The notes below the pieces were generated by a model. That model was not told where the DNA came from. It did no database searches and was given only the letters and a program-made list of their open reading frames with translations. Shown one piece after another: positions 39,633-49,038 of a stretch of 64,000 nt of DNA (position 1 is the first letter of the stretch; every line of letters starts with the position of its first letter). This DNA is from Polyangium jinanense (GTDB lineage: Bacteria > Myxococcota > Polyangia > Polyangiales > Polyangiaceae): contig NZ_JAGTJJ010000014.1 of NCBI RefSeq assembly GCF_028435365.1, positions 1-64,000 on the forward strand, written 5' to 3'. The position numbers were made by a program, and so were the translations under genes.

Positions 39633-40577
39633 TCACCCTTCCGACGCGCGCGTCAGCAGCGATTCGAGGCGCGGCTCGACGGAGACCTTGTCTTCCTGGT
39701 GCTTGAGCAAGAGGCCGAGCGTGCCCTGGACGAGGTCCGGATCGAGCTTGCTCTTGCCGAGCAGGACGAGCGCGCGCGCCCAGTCGAGGGTCTCGCTCAC
39801 GGCGGGCGCTTTGCGGAGGTCCATCTTGCGCAGCTCGCCGATGAACGCGACGAGGTGCGAGGCGAGCGTGCGATCGATGCCGGGGACGACGAGCTCGAGG
39901 ATCGCGAGCTCGCGTGACGAGGATGGGTAGTCGAGGAAGGCGTGCAGGCAACGCCTGCGGAGCGCCTCGGTCATCTCGCGCGTGGCGTTCGTCGTGAGCA
40001 GCACGAGTGGTGGGTGCTTGGCGCGGAAGGTGCCGAGCTCGGGGATGGTGACCTGCAGCTCGGAGAGGATTTCGAGGAGGAAGGCCTCGAACTCGGGATC
40101 GGCGCGATCGACCTCGTCGATGAGCAGGACGACGGGCGCATCGTTGCGGATCGCGGCGAGCAGCGGGCGGGAGAGGAGGAAGTGCTCGGTGAAGAAGGAG
40201 GCTTCGCTCTTGGCCACGATCTGCGCGGCCCCAGCGATGGTTGCGCCGTGTGTCTCCGCGGCGATCGCGTCACGCAAGAGCTGCGTGTAGAGCATTTGCT
40301 TGGCGTAGTCCCACTCGTAGAGGGCCTTGGCCTCGTCGAGGCCCTCGTAACACTGGAGCCGGACGAGCGGTCGGCCGAGGGCCTGGGCGGCGGCGCGGGC
40401 GAGGTCGGTCTTGCCGACTCCCGCGGGTCCTTCGAGCATGAGCGGGCGCTCCATGCGGAGGGCGAGCCACAGGGAGAGGGCCGTGGCCGGGTCGCAGAGG
40501 TAGCGCGCCCCGCCAAGGGCAGCCGAGAGCGCCTGGGGAGAGGCGATCGGATCGGGGGAGGCGGTCACGGGGAGCAC
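39633..40577 (-). CDS. MoxR-family AAA ATPase
   Basis: A 314-residue AAA+ ATPase. Walker A is GPAGVGKTD, then the MoxR signature LQCYEGLDEAKALYEWDYAKQ, Walker B VVLLIDEVDRAD, sensor 1 TTNATREM, and a C-terminal lid. MoxR proteins act as chaperones, usually with a VWA-domain partner. No such partner is next to it; the downstream gene is an unrelated helical protein. The start is a GTG (VLPVTASP) because no ATG fits; a second GTG lies three codons later. It diverges from the DUF4388 gene. Confidence 0.92.
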   Translation of the reverse strand: MLPVTASPDPIASPQALSAALGGARYLCDPATALSLWLALRMERPLMLEGPAGVGKTDLARAAAQALGRPLVRLQCYEGLDEAKALYEWDYAKQMLYTQLLRDAIAAETHGATIAGAAQIVAKSEASFFTEHFLLSRPLLAAIRNDAPVVLLIDEVDRADPEFEAFLLEILSELQVTIPELGTFRAKHPPLVLLTTNATREMTEALRRRCLHAFLDYPSSSRELAILELVVPGIDRTLASHLVAFIGELRKMDLRKAPAVSETLDWARALVLLGKSKLDPDLVQGTLGLLLKHQEDKVSVEPRLESLLTRASEG

Positions 40578-40644
40578 GGTAGCATGGCCATCCCCGCGGA
40601 AAGCCGAGGCATGTTCCGCTCGTGTCCTGCTATAAACCGAGCAG

Positions 40645-41916
40645 ATGGGCGAGGACGGCCACGATCTCGTGCGCGTGGACGGCACGGGTACGGCGCACCC
40701 AGTCGGCAAGCTGGCAAGCCAGCGGATGCGCGCGCGACAAGGCGCGTTCCGACTGATGCCGGCACCCGCGCACGTGGTCGTCATGCGTCGCGCGGACGCG
40801 CCCGAAGCAGGGAGCCTCCGGCTCTGCGGCGAGATCACGAGCGCGAGCGCGCTCTGCGACATCGTGTCGATGATCGGCCAGAGCGCGTGGACCGGCGAGC
40901 TCGCGATCTACGACGGCGCGACGAACCGGAGCATCTTCTTCGAGCACGGCGCGGTGGTGGGCGCGTACTCGAGCGCTGAAGGAGAGCGGCTCGGCGAGGT
41001 GCTCTATCGGTACGGCGCGCTCTCGCTGGAGCAGCTCCAGGAGGTGGCGAAGGCCGTGACGGGCGACGTGCGCTTCGGCGAGATGGCCGTGCGCATGGGG
41101 CACATCTCGCGCGAGACGTTGTTCCAGCTCATGGGCCGGCAGGTCGAGGAGATCGTCTACGCGGTGATCCGCGCCGAGAGCGGGATGTTCTACTTCCTCG
41201 ATCGTTTCGACGAGGCGCGGCTGACGTCGCGACAGAACGTGCCCGTGAGTGGCCTCCTGATGGAAGCGGTGCGGCGCATGGACGAGATGCGCTACTTCCG
41301 CGAGCGCATCCCGTCGGCCGAGCACGTGCCGGATCGCGTGCCGGATCGGCCTCCGCCGAACGACGGCGATTTCGCGCAGGTCTACCGAGCGATCGACGGC
41401 GTGCGATCGGTGGCGGACATCTGCCGCGCGGTGGGGCAGGGGGAGTTCGAGGTCACGCGGCAGATCTTCCAGCTCGTGCAAGGAGGCTGCGTGACGGTGC
41501 GCGCGCCACGGCCCACCGGGCCGGCCGCGATCGTCGCGCTCTTCAACGAGGCGATGTCGATGGTGATGCGCGAGGTCGACGCCGTGAAGCGCGGCGACGA
41601 GGTCCGGCAGCACCTCACCTCGTTCGCGACGGGTGCGGGCATCTACGACGCGCTCTTCATGCGTGCAGGACCGAAGCCGGACGGGACGCTCGACGACGGA
41701 CAGATCATCGAGAACGTGGCGATGCTCGTGGGCCCCGATCAAGCGGAAGCAATGCTCGCGCAGTGGCTCTACGACTACGTCTCGTTCGCGATCTTCATCG
41801 CGGAGCCCGTCCTGCGCGAGGCATCGACGCGAAGCGGGGCAGGTGCGCCGCTGCTCGCGAAGAGCGTGGCCGACATCATCGCGCCGCTCGTGGTGGGGGG
41901 CGCCGGTCGGCCCTGA
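40645..41916 (+). CDS. DUF4388 (PATAN-like) regulatory protein
   Basis: A 423-residue soluble protein. The region 55-200 matches the DUF4388/PATAN type seen in gliding and signalling proteins of myxobacteria and cyanobacteria (SLRLCGEITSASALCDIVSMI, WTGELAIYDGATNRSIFFEHG, FGEMAVRMGHISRETLFQLM, GRQVEEIVYAVI). The C-terminal half is helical and unassigned. A signalling role linked to motility or polarity is possible. It diverges from the MoxR gene (67 bp) and is followed by element copy D. Confidence 0.82.
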   Translation: MGEDGHDLVRVDGTGTAHPVGKLASQRMRARQGAFRLMPAPAHVVVMRRADAPEAGSLRLCGEITSASALCDIVSMIGQSAWTGELAIYDGATNRSIFFEHGAVVGAYSSAEGERLGEVLYRYGALSLEQLQEVAKAVTGDVRFGEMAVRMGHISRETLFQLMGRQVEEIVYAVIRAESGMFYFLDRFDEARLTSRQNVPVSGLLMEAVRRMDEMRYFRERIPSAEHVPDRVPDRPPPNDGDFAQVYRAIDGVRSVADICRAVGQGEFEVTRQIFQLVQGGCVTVRAPRPTGPAAIVALFNEAMSMVMREVDAVKRGDEVRQHLTSFATGAGIYDALFMRAGPKPDGTLDDGQIIENVAMLVGPDQAEAMLAQWLYDYVSFAIFIAEPVLREASTRSGAGAPLLAKSVADIIAPLVVGGAGRP

Positions 41917-41919
41917 GGC

Positions 41920-42233
41920 CGCCGCGCCGGGGCGCTGCCCCGGACCCCGCGGGGGCTGTCCGCCCCTCGACCCGGACCAGCGCAAGCGCTGGACCTTTCG
42001 TCGATGAACTGCGCGATGCGCAGTTCATCGAACAGGCCGAGGCAAGACTGGCAACGACCTTGCCAGTCAAAACCGCCGCGACTGGCAACGCTGTTTCTGG
42101 TCTTGCCACCGGCCTGTGGGAAGAACTGCGCATCGCGCAGTTCTTCCCCCTGAGGTCCAGGGCTTGCCCTGGTCCAGGTCCAGGGGCGGATAGCCCCTGG
42201 TCGGGCCCGGGGTGAAACCCCGGCGCTACGCTC
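41920..42233. repeat. Interspersed hairpin element, copy D
   Basis: A complete element, close in sequence to copy C. Left arm begins with CCGGGGC/GCCCCGG (41927-41943); the inner stem is TCGATGAACTGCGC (loop GAT). The core is about 85 bp. The right inner stem is GGGAAGAACTGCGC (loop ATC), followed by CCAGGGC/GCCCTGG, CAGGGGC/GCCCCTG and CCGGGGT/ACCCCGG (42207-42223). The right end reads GCGCTACGCT as in copy A. It fills the gap between two convergent genes, starting 3 bp after one stop and ending 3 bp before the other. Confidence 0.87.
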
Positions 42234-42236
42234 CGG

Positions 42237-43745
42237 TCATCCCCGCCGGATGTCGTAGGCGCGGATCTTCTTGTGGAGGTTTGTGCGCTCGACGCCGAGG
42301 ACGATCGCGGCGCGTGAGATGTTCCATTCGAGACTCTGCAGCACCTCGATGATGTAGCGACGCTCGGCCTGATCGCGGAACTCGCGTAGCGTCAGCCGGC
42401 GACCGCCTTCTGTGCGCGGGATGTTCTCGATCGAAGACGGGAGCGGGCCTGGGGGCGTGCGTATGGGCTCGCTTGGATCCTGCGCTTCGGGGGTTTGGAG
42501 ATCGTCGTCGAATGGGCTTGCGTGCGGATCTTCGGGCAGGTCGGCGATCGTGACTGTGTCGCCCGAGAGGATGGCTGCGCGCTCGATGGCGTTCTTCAGC
42601 TCGCGCACGTTGCCGGGGAAACTGCGACGTTCGAGCGCGGCGTGGACGGCTGGATCCATGCGCTTCGTCTTGAGCCCGTTCTCCTTGCAGAACGAGGCCA
42701 TGAAGGCTTCGGCGAGGGGACGGATGTCCTCGTTGCGCTCGCGTAGCGAGGGCACGCGGATGGGGAAGACTGCGAGACGGAAGAAGAGGTCCTCGCGGAA
42801 ACGGCCGGCCGAAACCTCGCGGCTGAGATCTTTGTTCGTTGCTGCGAGCACGCGCACGTCGACTTGCAGCGTCCGCTCGCTGCCGAGGCGGCTGATCTCG
42901 CCGGATTGCAGCGCGCGTAACACCTTCGCCTGGGCCGAGGGCTCCATGTCGCCGATCTCGTCGAGGAACAACGTGCCGCCGTGCGCTTGTTCGAAAAAGC
43001 CGCGCTTGCGCGACTGCGCGCCTGTGAAGGCGCCGCGCTCGTGACCGAAGAGCTCGCTCTCGATGAGCTCGCGCGGGATTGCCGCGCAGTTCACCTTGAC
43101 GAAGGGGCCCGCGATGCGCGGCGAGAGACGGTGGATCGCGCGGCTCACGAGTTCCTTGCCCGTGCCGCTCTCGCCCGTGATCAGCACGCTCGCCTTCGTT
43201 GGCGCGACGCGATCGATCTCCTTGTAGAGCTTCTGCATCACCGGCGCGCGACCGATCATCTCGTAACGCGCGAGCAGCTCCGCCTCGAGATCTCGCACCT
43301 TGCGCGCGAGCTCCGACGAGTAGAGCGCGTTCTTGACGCTGACGAGCACGCGCTCGCGGCTCACGGGTTTTTCGAAGAAGTCGCCCGCGCCGAGCTTGAT
43401 GGCCTTCACCGCGTCGTGGACCGTCGCGTGGCCGCTGATCGCGACGACTGGCAGGCTCTTCGTGGCTTCGTCGCGCCGGATGCGCTCGAGCAGCTCGAGG
43501 CCGCCCATGCCGGGCAGGAGCAGATCGATGATCGCGAGGTCGACGGGCCTTCCGCCGTTCGCGAGGATCTCCAGGGCTTGCTCGCCGCTCTCGGCTTCGA
43601 TGACCTCGTAGCCTTCGCCGCGCAGGACGAGATCCAGGGTGCGACGGATGTTCCGCTCGTCGTCGACGACGAGGACGGTGGGGGCGACCGCGGCTCCCAG
43701 GGCCTCGCCGGGGGGCGCCTGGGGCGTAACGAACGAGCTTTCCAT
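42237..43745 (-). CDS. Sigma-54-dependent response regulator (NtrC/AtoC type)
   Basis: A 502-residue transcription activator. The receiver domain comes first (VVDDERNIRR, acidic pair D28/D29, phosphoacceptor D74 in AIIDLLLPG, Lys in FFEKP). The AAA+ sigma-54 domain follows with Walker A GESGTGKE, the sigma-54 contact loop GAFTGA, Walker B FLDEIGDM and the R-finger region. A linker and a Fis-type HTH at the C terminus complete it (WNISRAAIVLGVERTNLHKKI). No sensor kinase is adjacent, so it is an orphan; in myxobacteria many such regulators act in development and envelope control. The ATG at MESSFVTP is used; another lies five codons upstream. It diverges from bamD (79 bp). Confidence 0.94.
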   Translation of the reverse strand: MESSFVTPQAPPGEALGAAVAPTVLVVDDERNIRRTLDLVLRGEGYEVIEAESGEQALEILANGGRPVDLAIIDLLLPGMGGLELLERIRRDEATKSLPVVAISGHATVHDAVKAIKLGAGDFFEKPVSRERVLVSVKNALYSSELARKVRDLEAELLARYEMIGRAPVMQKLYKEIDRVAPTKASVLITGESGTGKELVSRAIHRLSPRIAGPFVKVNCAAIPRELIESELFGHERGAFTGAQSRKRGFFEQAHGGTLFLDEIGDMEPSAQAKVLRALQSGEISRLGSERTLQVDVRVLAATNKDLSREVSAGRFREDLFFRLAVFPIRVPSLRERNEDIRPLAEAFMASFCKENGLKTKRMDPAVHAALERRSFPGNVRELKNAIERAAILSGDTVTIADLPEDPHASPFDDDLQTPEAQDPSEPIRTPPGPLPSSIENIPRTEGGRRLTLREFRDQAERRYIIEVLQSLEWNISRAAIVLGVERTNLHKKIRAYDIRRG

Positions 43746-43824
43746 GCCGCACCTATCCATACCTGCCTCTCGGCGGGGCAGGAAGCACTGGCGCGCCGGC
43801 CGCGAAAGGGCTACGGAGCGCGGG

Positions 43825-44682
43825 ATGGGCAAGGTCTGCGGTTCGACGTCTTCGAGGCCCTCGGCGAGGCTCGCCCGGGCCCTCGGCCTCGTCGCGCCTC
43901 TGCTTCTCCTCGCGGCCGCGGGGTGTGATCTCCAGGTCGGCGACGGACGCAAGGCGACCCTGACCTACACGGACGACGCGCGCTCCGCCTACGAAGAGGC
44001 GATGCGCTCCTACCGCAGCAAGGCCTGGGAAGACGCGCGCGCCCTGTTCGCCGAGGTGCGCAAGCTCTTTCCGTACAGCCGGTACGCGACGCTCGCGGAG
44101 CTGCGCATCGCGGACGTCGAGTTCGAGCAGGAGAAGTACGCGGACGCGGTCTCGGCGTACCGCGAGTTCATCCAGAACCACCGCACGGATCGCGACGTCG
44201 AGTACGCGCGTTACCGCATCGCGAAGTCGCTCTTCCGCGACATCGACGACACGTTCCTCCTGCCGCCGCAGGAGGAGCGTGATCAAGGCACGGCGCTCGA
44301 AGCCTACCGCGAGCTCGGCGCGTTCCTGCGCGACAACCCGCGGAGCCGCTACGCGGAGGACGTGCGCAAGATGCACGACGCCGTGCAAGGTCGGCTCATG
44401 CGGCACGAGCTCTACGTGGCGCGCTTCTACCTGCGGCAGGACGTCTACCCGGCGACGATCGCGCGGATCGATCACGCGCTGAAGCTCTTCCCCGGATCGG
44501 CGCTCGAGCCCGAGGCGCTCGTGCTCAAGGGCGAGACGCTCATGCGGATGAACAAGCCCGACGAGGCGCGCGTCGTCTTCAAGAAGGTGCTCGACGAGTA
44601 TGGCGGGCCCTTCGCCGTGACGGCGAAGCGGTTCCTCTCGGAGCTCGACGCGCAAAAAGCGGCGAACAAGCAGGGAACCTAG
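43825..44682 (+). CDS. bamD: Outer membrane assembly lipoprotein BamD
   Basis: A 285-residue TPR lipoprotein: signal ending in LLAAAGC (Cys 34), then five TPR units typical of BamD (AYEEAMRSYRSKAWEDARALF, YADAVSAYREFIQNHRTDRDVEYARYRIAKSLF in two segments, RYAEDVRKMHDAVQGRL, YLRQDVYPATIARIDHALKLFP). BamD is the essential accessory part of the BAM machine that inserts outer-membrane beta-barrels. The ATG used gives the signal peptide. It is followed after 5 bp by a small gene. Confidence 0.9.
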   Translation: MGKVCGSTSSRPSARLARALGLVAPLLLLAAAGCDLQVGDGRKATLTYTDDARSAYEEAMRSYRSKAWEDARALFAEVRKLFPYSRYATLAELRIADVEFEQEKYADAVSAYREFIQNHRTDRDVEYARYRIAKSLFRDIDDTFLLPPQEERDQGTALEAYRELGAFLRDNPRSRYAEDVRKMHDAVQGRLMRHELYVARFYLRQDVYPATIARIDHALKLFPGSALEPEALVLKGETLMRMNKPDEARVVFKKVLDEYGGPFAVTAKRFLSELDAQKAANKQGT

Positions 44683-44687
44683 AGCGG

Positions 44688-45014
44688 ATGGACGCGTCGC
44701 AGAGGCGCCCCACGGCGGGCGTGCGGTACGCGCTGGAACGCGCGGCCGAGGAAGAATCAGGCGCGACGTACCGGGGGTTTGCGCACCTGCCCGATGCGGA
44801 CCTGCCGCTCGAAGTTCGTGTCGAGCAAACGAGCGAGGGCGGCGCCGAGGGGCGGGCGAACGTGACGGCGCGGATCGAGGGCGCAGCCGTTGGGGTGGAC
44901 GTCGCGGGTCTGGAGAAAGCAGGCGCCGCGTTGGTCAAGGCGGCTCTGCGCGCGGCGCGTGACGCCGGGCGGGCGATGCCGCGGCGGATCGTGCGCTGGC
45001 GTGGCCCCACCTGA
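44688..45014 (+). CDS. Small protein, unknown, downstream of bamD
   Basis: A 108-residue protein starting 5 bp after bamD. It has an acidic N-terminal half (RAAEEESGATYRGFAHLPDAD), a beta-like middle (LPLEVRVEQ, ANVTARIEG) and an Ala/Arg helical end. No domain recognised. Co-transcription with bamD is likely from spacing. Confidence 0.65.
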   Translation: MDASQRRPTAGVRYALERAAEEESGATYRGFAHLPDADLPLEVRVEQTSEGGAEGRANVTARIEGAAVGVDVAGLEKAGAALVKAALRAARDAGRAMPRRIVRWRGPT

Positions 45015-45100
45015 CGGTGGGCGCGGCTTCGGCGTGAACATGCTAAAGGGGATCCAAGGTTCGGCTCGGCATGTCCGAGCGTCTTTGTCGAGGTGTTGCG

Positions 45101-45577
45101 ATGTCTGAAAAGGTGCCCATGACGCCCGAAGGGCAAGCTCGGCTGCGCGAGGAGCTCGAGCGGCTCAAGAAGATCGAGCTCCCGCAGGTGGTCAAGGACA
45201 TCAGCGTGGCCCGCGATCACGGCGACCTGTCGGAGAACGCCGAGTACCACGCCGCGAAGGAGCGTCAGGGCCTCATCGTCGCGCGCATCTCGTTCATCGA
45301 GCAGACGTTGAGCCGCGCCGAGGTCATCGACCCGAGCAAGCTGAGCGGCAACAAGATCCAGTTCGGCGCGCGCGTGAAGCTCGTGAACGTCGATACGGAC
45401 GAGGAAGTCGTCTACCAGATCGTCGGGCCCGAAGAGGCCGACATCAAGCAGAACCGCATCTCGGTGTCCTCGCCGCTCGCGCGCGCGCTCATCGGCCGCG
45501 AGGTCGGCGAGGAGGTCCGCGTCGTCATGCCGGCCGGGCCGCGTACCTACGAGATCCTCGAGATCACCTACGCATGA
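45101..45577 (+). CDS. greA: Transcription elongation factor GreA
   Basis: A 158-residue factor of normal length. The N-terminal coiled coil carries the acidic tip region DLSENAEYHAAKERQ, and the C-terminal FKBP-like domain is present (FGARVKLVNVDTDEEVVYQIVG, SPLARALIGREVGEEV). It restarts backtracked RNA polymerase. The ATG at MSEKVPMTPEG is fixed by the family start; the frame begins ten codons earlier. It overlaps the next gene by 4 bp. Confidence 0.96.
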   Translation: MSEKVPMTPEGQARLREELERLKKIELPQVVKDISVARDHGDLSENAEYHAAKERQGLIVARISFIEQTLSRAEVIDPSKLSGNKIQFGARVKLVNVDTDEEVVYQIVGPEEADIKQNRISVSSPLARALIGREVGEEVRVVMPAGPRTYEILEITYA

Positions 45578-48500
45578 CGAACCGCGGCGGGGAGGGCGCA
45601 CACGTCCCGCCCGCCGCGCCCCGACCGAGCCGCGCAAAGGGTCGGCTCGCGGTCTCGGCACCCAAGCCGGACCGGGACGGCGCGAGCGTGGTGCGGCCGC
45701 GCGCGCGGACGGGAGATCTTCCGCTCGGATGGCGCATCGCCGACGGCTACCTCGCGATCGGCGTGTTCCTGCTGGTCGAGCTGGTCGTCGTCGGGCTCGT
45801 CTTCCGGCGTGAGCTCGTCGGGCTCCACGAACTCACGCTCGCGTTCTGGAAGCTCTGGCCGATCGCGTTCGCGGCGGCGGCGCCGGCCGCGGCGATCGGC
45901 GGGGTGATCGTCGAGTGCGCACGCCACGCGGAAGGGCGATGGGGTCGGATCGGTCTCGCGCTCTCCGCGGCGGGATTTGCCGGCGCCGTGGCGTTTGGCG
46001 TGTCCACGGGGCGCCTTCTGTCAGGGCCTCTCCGCGCGCCGTTCGTGGGCATCGTCGCGGGGGTCGCGTTCGCGGGCGCGTTCGTGCTCGGGCCGCTCGT
46101 CGCGCGGGCGCTCGCGCCGAAGCCGCGACGCACGTTCAGCCTGGGCGTCTTCCTCGGCGTGATCGCGCTGATGTTCGCGGTCGAGCTCGTCAACCTGCTC
46201 GTCCTGCCGCGCCTCTATCCGGCGTTTCATCGTGGCCTCGCGCTGCTCGTGCTCTTGCTCGCGCCCTTCGTCCCGGTCGCCTGGGATGCGCCGCGACGCG
46301 TACGGCCTGGGGCCACGGACGATGCGGAAGGAGCGATCGCGCCCTTCGGCATGAAGCTCGCGCGTGCGGCGCTCGCGCTCGGTTTGTTCGCGCTGTCGGC
46401 GGCGGTCGCGCCCTCGGCGGCCGAGCGGCTCGCGCCTGCGGACAACGTGCGGCTCGTGTACCTGACGCGCGCGCCGGTGCTCGCGAACGCCGTGGAGATC
46501 GCGGCCGCGCTCTCGCCGCCGCCGCCGCTCGACGACACGCCGCTCGTCGTGAACCAAGGGCAGGCGGGGCGCGCGGTGGATCTCGCGGGCCGCGACATCG
46601 TGCTCGTCACGATCGACGCGCTGCGCGCCGATCACGTCGGCGCGTACGGCTACGGCCGCAAGACCACGCCGACGATCGACGCGCTCGCGGCCGAGGGCGT
46701 GGTCTTCGAGCGGGCGTACACGCCGACGCCGCACACCTCGTACGCCGTCACCTCGCTCATGACGGGCAAGTACATCCGCCCGCTCGTGCTCCAGGGCCTT
46801 GGCGCCGACTCCGAGACGTGGGCCGGTCAACTCCGCCGCTACGGCTACAAGACCGCGGCCTTCTTCCCGCCGGCGGTCTTCTTCATCGATGCCGAGCGCT
46901 TCGGCCCGATCCGCGAGCGCGGCCTCGACTTCGAGTACCGCAAGGTCGAGTTCGCGAGCGCCGATCGCCGCGCCAAGCAGGTCGAGACGTACCTCGACGG
47001 CGTCGACAAGAACGCCCGCGTCTTCTTGTGGGTGCACCTCTTCGAGCCGCACGAGCCCTACGAGACGCACCCCGAGCACCCGTTCGGCGATCGTGACATC
47101 GATCGCTACGACGCCGAGATCGCCGCGGCGGACGCGGGGCTCGGCTCGATCCTCGCCACGGTGCGCGCGCGCCGGCCGAACGCGGTGGTGATCGTGAGCG
47201 CCGATCACGGTGAGGAGTTCCAGGATCACGGCGGCCGCTACCACGGCACCACGGTGTACGAGGAGCAGGTCCGCGTCCCGCTCGTGGTGCACGCGCCGGG
47301 GCTCTTCGCGCCGCGGCGCGTGACGGCTCCCGTGCAGCTCGTCGATCTCTTGCCGACCGTGCTCTCGGGGCTCGACATCCCGCGGCCGGCGCGCGTGCGC
47401 GGCGCGGATCTCGGGCGCGCGCTCGCGGGCACCGCCACGAGCCCGGAGGACGCGCGAGGCTTCGCGTTCGCCGAAACCGAGACGATGACCATGCTGGCGC
47501 GTGGTTCGCTCCGGCTCGTTTGTGCTCGAAGGATCGGCGCCTGCGCGCTCTACGACGTGGAGCGGGATCCGGCCGAGACGCGGGATCTTTCGGGCGCGCG
47601 CGCGGCGGACATGGCCGACATGCGGAACGAGCTCCGCGGCGTGGAGGCCTCGCACGGGCGGTACGAGATCGCCGGTCTGCGCAGCGAGGGCAAGGGTTGG
47701 CCCGAGGCGCTGCGGCGCGGGATCGCGGGGGATGCGGACGCGGCGCTCGACGTCGCCGCGCTGCTCGACGACGCGGACGTGCTCATCCGGCGCAAGGCCG
47801 CCGAGGTGTTGTTTGACCTCCAACGGCCCGAGGTCTCGCCGACGATGCGGCTCGCGCTCGTGCGGGACGAGGACGACGAGGTGCGGCGCTGGTCGGCGCT
47901 CACGCTGACGAGGCTCGGCGAGGGCGCGCCGCGCACGCGCGAGCTGCTCGAGGATCGTGATCCCAAGTGGCGGCGCCTCGCGGCGCTCGCGCTCGCCGAG
48001 GGCGGCGACGGCCGCGGCGAGGACGATCTCGTGGCGTGGTTCCGCGAGGCGTACGGCAAGCGCGCGGACAAGCGCGAGGTCCTCTCGTTCGAGCGGGCGA
48101 AGGAGATCGTCGCGGCGCTCGCGAAGATCCGCGCCAAATCCGCGCTGCCCGTGCTCATCGCGGCCCTCGACGACGTACGCCTGCGCCCGCATGTGGCCGA
48201 AGCGCTCGCCGCGATCGGCCAGGACGCGGCCCGCCCCGCGCTCGCCGAGCACCTCGCGACCGAGCGCTACCAGCACGCGCGCGTGGCGCTCTCCGAGGCG
48301 CTCGTCGCGCTCGGCGCCGGCCCCGAGCTCCGCGCCCCGCTCATCCGCCTGCTCGGCGTGCCCGATCCGCTCCCGAACGGTCTCCGGATCGCGCTCCAGG
48401 CGGACGTGCTCGAGCTCGTCGGCGGCCCGCGCGATCGCGACCTGGAGAAGCTCAGGCGATTCGGGCGGAGCGGCGTCTCGGTCGGCATGGTCGTGCCGAA

Positions 48501-48915
48501 GTCCGACGGCAGCGGCGACGCGCTGCGGGTCCTCTGCCGCGCGCGCTCGAACGACGACCGGCCCGGCGAGATCCGCTTCGGCGTGGGGACGCGGCGCCTC
48601 GTGAGCAGCGGCGATCGCGAGACGGGCGGCCTCGTTCCCAAGCGCGCGCCCGAGCTCGATGCGCGCACCGCGGCGACGCTCTACGTCCCGCCGGGCGACA
48701 AGCCCCAGGAGGTCTTCGCGCCGCTACCCGCGGCGGTGAAGGTGCGCCCCGGTCAACACGGCGAGTTCGTCGTTTACGCGACGCAGAACGTGGAGCTCTC
48801 GGCCTGCGCGGTCGTCCCGCTCGTCGCCGAGCTACCTCCGCCGCCGCCCGAGCCGTGGACGCCCGAGAAGGGCGGCGAGGGCTCGACCGACGGAGATCCT
48901 CCGCAAAATCCGTGA
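45574..48915 (+). CDS. Membrane sulfatase/phosphatase-superfamily protein with HEAT repeats
   Basis: A 1113-residue membrane protein. The first ~320 residues hold about six transmembrane helices. An alkaline-phosphatase-superfamily domain follows (about 340-620): metal-site VLVTIDALRADHVGAYGY, nucleophile region TPTPHTSYAVTSLMTG, and SADHGEEFQDHGGRYHG. The nucleophile position lacks the Cys of formylglycine sulfatases and has Thr/Ser instead, which suits a phospho-alcohol transferase or hydrolase. HEAT-like repeats (about 690-920; for example RLAALALAEGGDGRGEDDL) come next, then a beta-rich end. It is coupled to greA by a 4-bp overlap. The substrate is unknown; envelope lipids or glycans are possible. 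Confidence 0.85.
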   Translation: MTNRGGEGAHVPPAAPRPSRAKGRLAVSAPKPDRDGASVVRPRARTGDLPLGWRIADGYLAIGVFLLVELVVVGLVFRRELVGLHELTLAFWKLWPIAFAAAAPAAAIGGVIVECARHAEGRWGRIGLALSAAGFAGAVAFGVSTGRLLSGPLRAPFVGIVAGVAFAGAFVLGPLVARALAPKPRRTFSLGVFLGVIALMFAVELVNLLVLPRLYPAFHRGLALLVLLLAPFVPVAWDAPRRVRPGATDDAEGAIAPFGMKLARAALALGLFALSAAVAPSAAERLAPADNVRLVYLTRAPVLANAVEIAAALSPPPPLDDTPLVVNQGQAGRAVDLAGRDIVLVTIDALRADHVGAYGYGRKTTPTIDALAAEGVVFERAYTPTPHTSYAVTSLMTGKYIRPLVLQGLGADSETWAGQLRRYGYKTAAFFPPAVFFIDAERFGPIRERGLDFEYRKVEFASADRRAKQVETYLDGVDKNARVFLWVHLFEPHEPYETHPEHPFGDRDIDRYDAEIAAADAGLGSILATVRARRPNAVVIVSADHGEEFQDHGGRYHGTTVYEEQVRVPLVVHAPGLFAPRRVTAPVQLVDLLPTVLSGLDIPRPARVRGADLGRALAGTATSPEDARGFAFAETETMTMLARGSLRLVCARRIGACALYDVERDPAETRDLSGARAADMADMRNELRGVEASHGRYEIAGLRSEGKGWPEALRRGIAGDADAALDVAALLDDADVLIRRKAAEVLFDLQRPEVSPTMRLALVRDEDDEVRRWSALTLTRLGEGAPRTRELLEDRDPKWRRLAALALAEGGDGRGEDDLVAWFREAYGKRADKREVLSFERAKEIVAALAKIRAKSALPVLIAALDDVRLRPHVAEALAAIGQDAARPALAEHLATERYQHARVALSEALVALGAGPELRAPLIRLLGVPDPLPNGLRIALQADVLELVGGPRDRDLEKLRRFGRSGVSVGMVVPKSDGSGDALRVLCRARSNDDRPGEIRFGVGTRRLVSSGDRETGGLVPKRAPELDARTAATLYVPPGDKPQEVFAPLPAAVKVRPGQHGEFVVYATQNVELSACAVVPLVAELPPPPPEPWTPEKGGEGSTDGDPPQNP

Positions 48916-49038
48916 CTTTTGTCACGAACGGGCAGGGGACGGAGGCGCTCCGCGCGGCCCTGGAACGGCACGCGAAGTCCCGCGGAAACCGCGATGAGGC
49001 CGATTGACGCCGGGGGCGGCGCGGCTAGAGTCCCGGGC

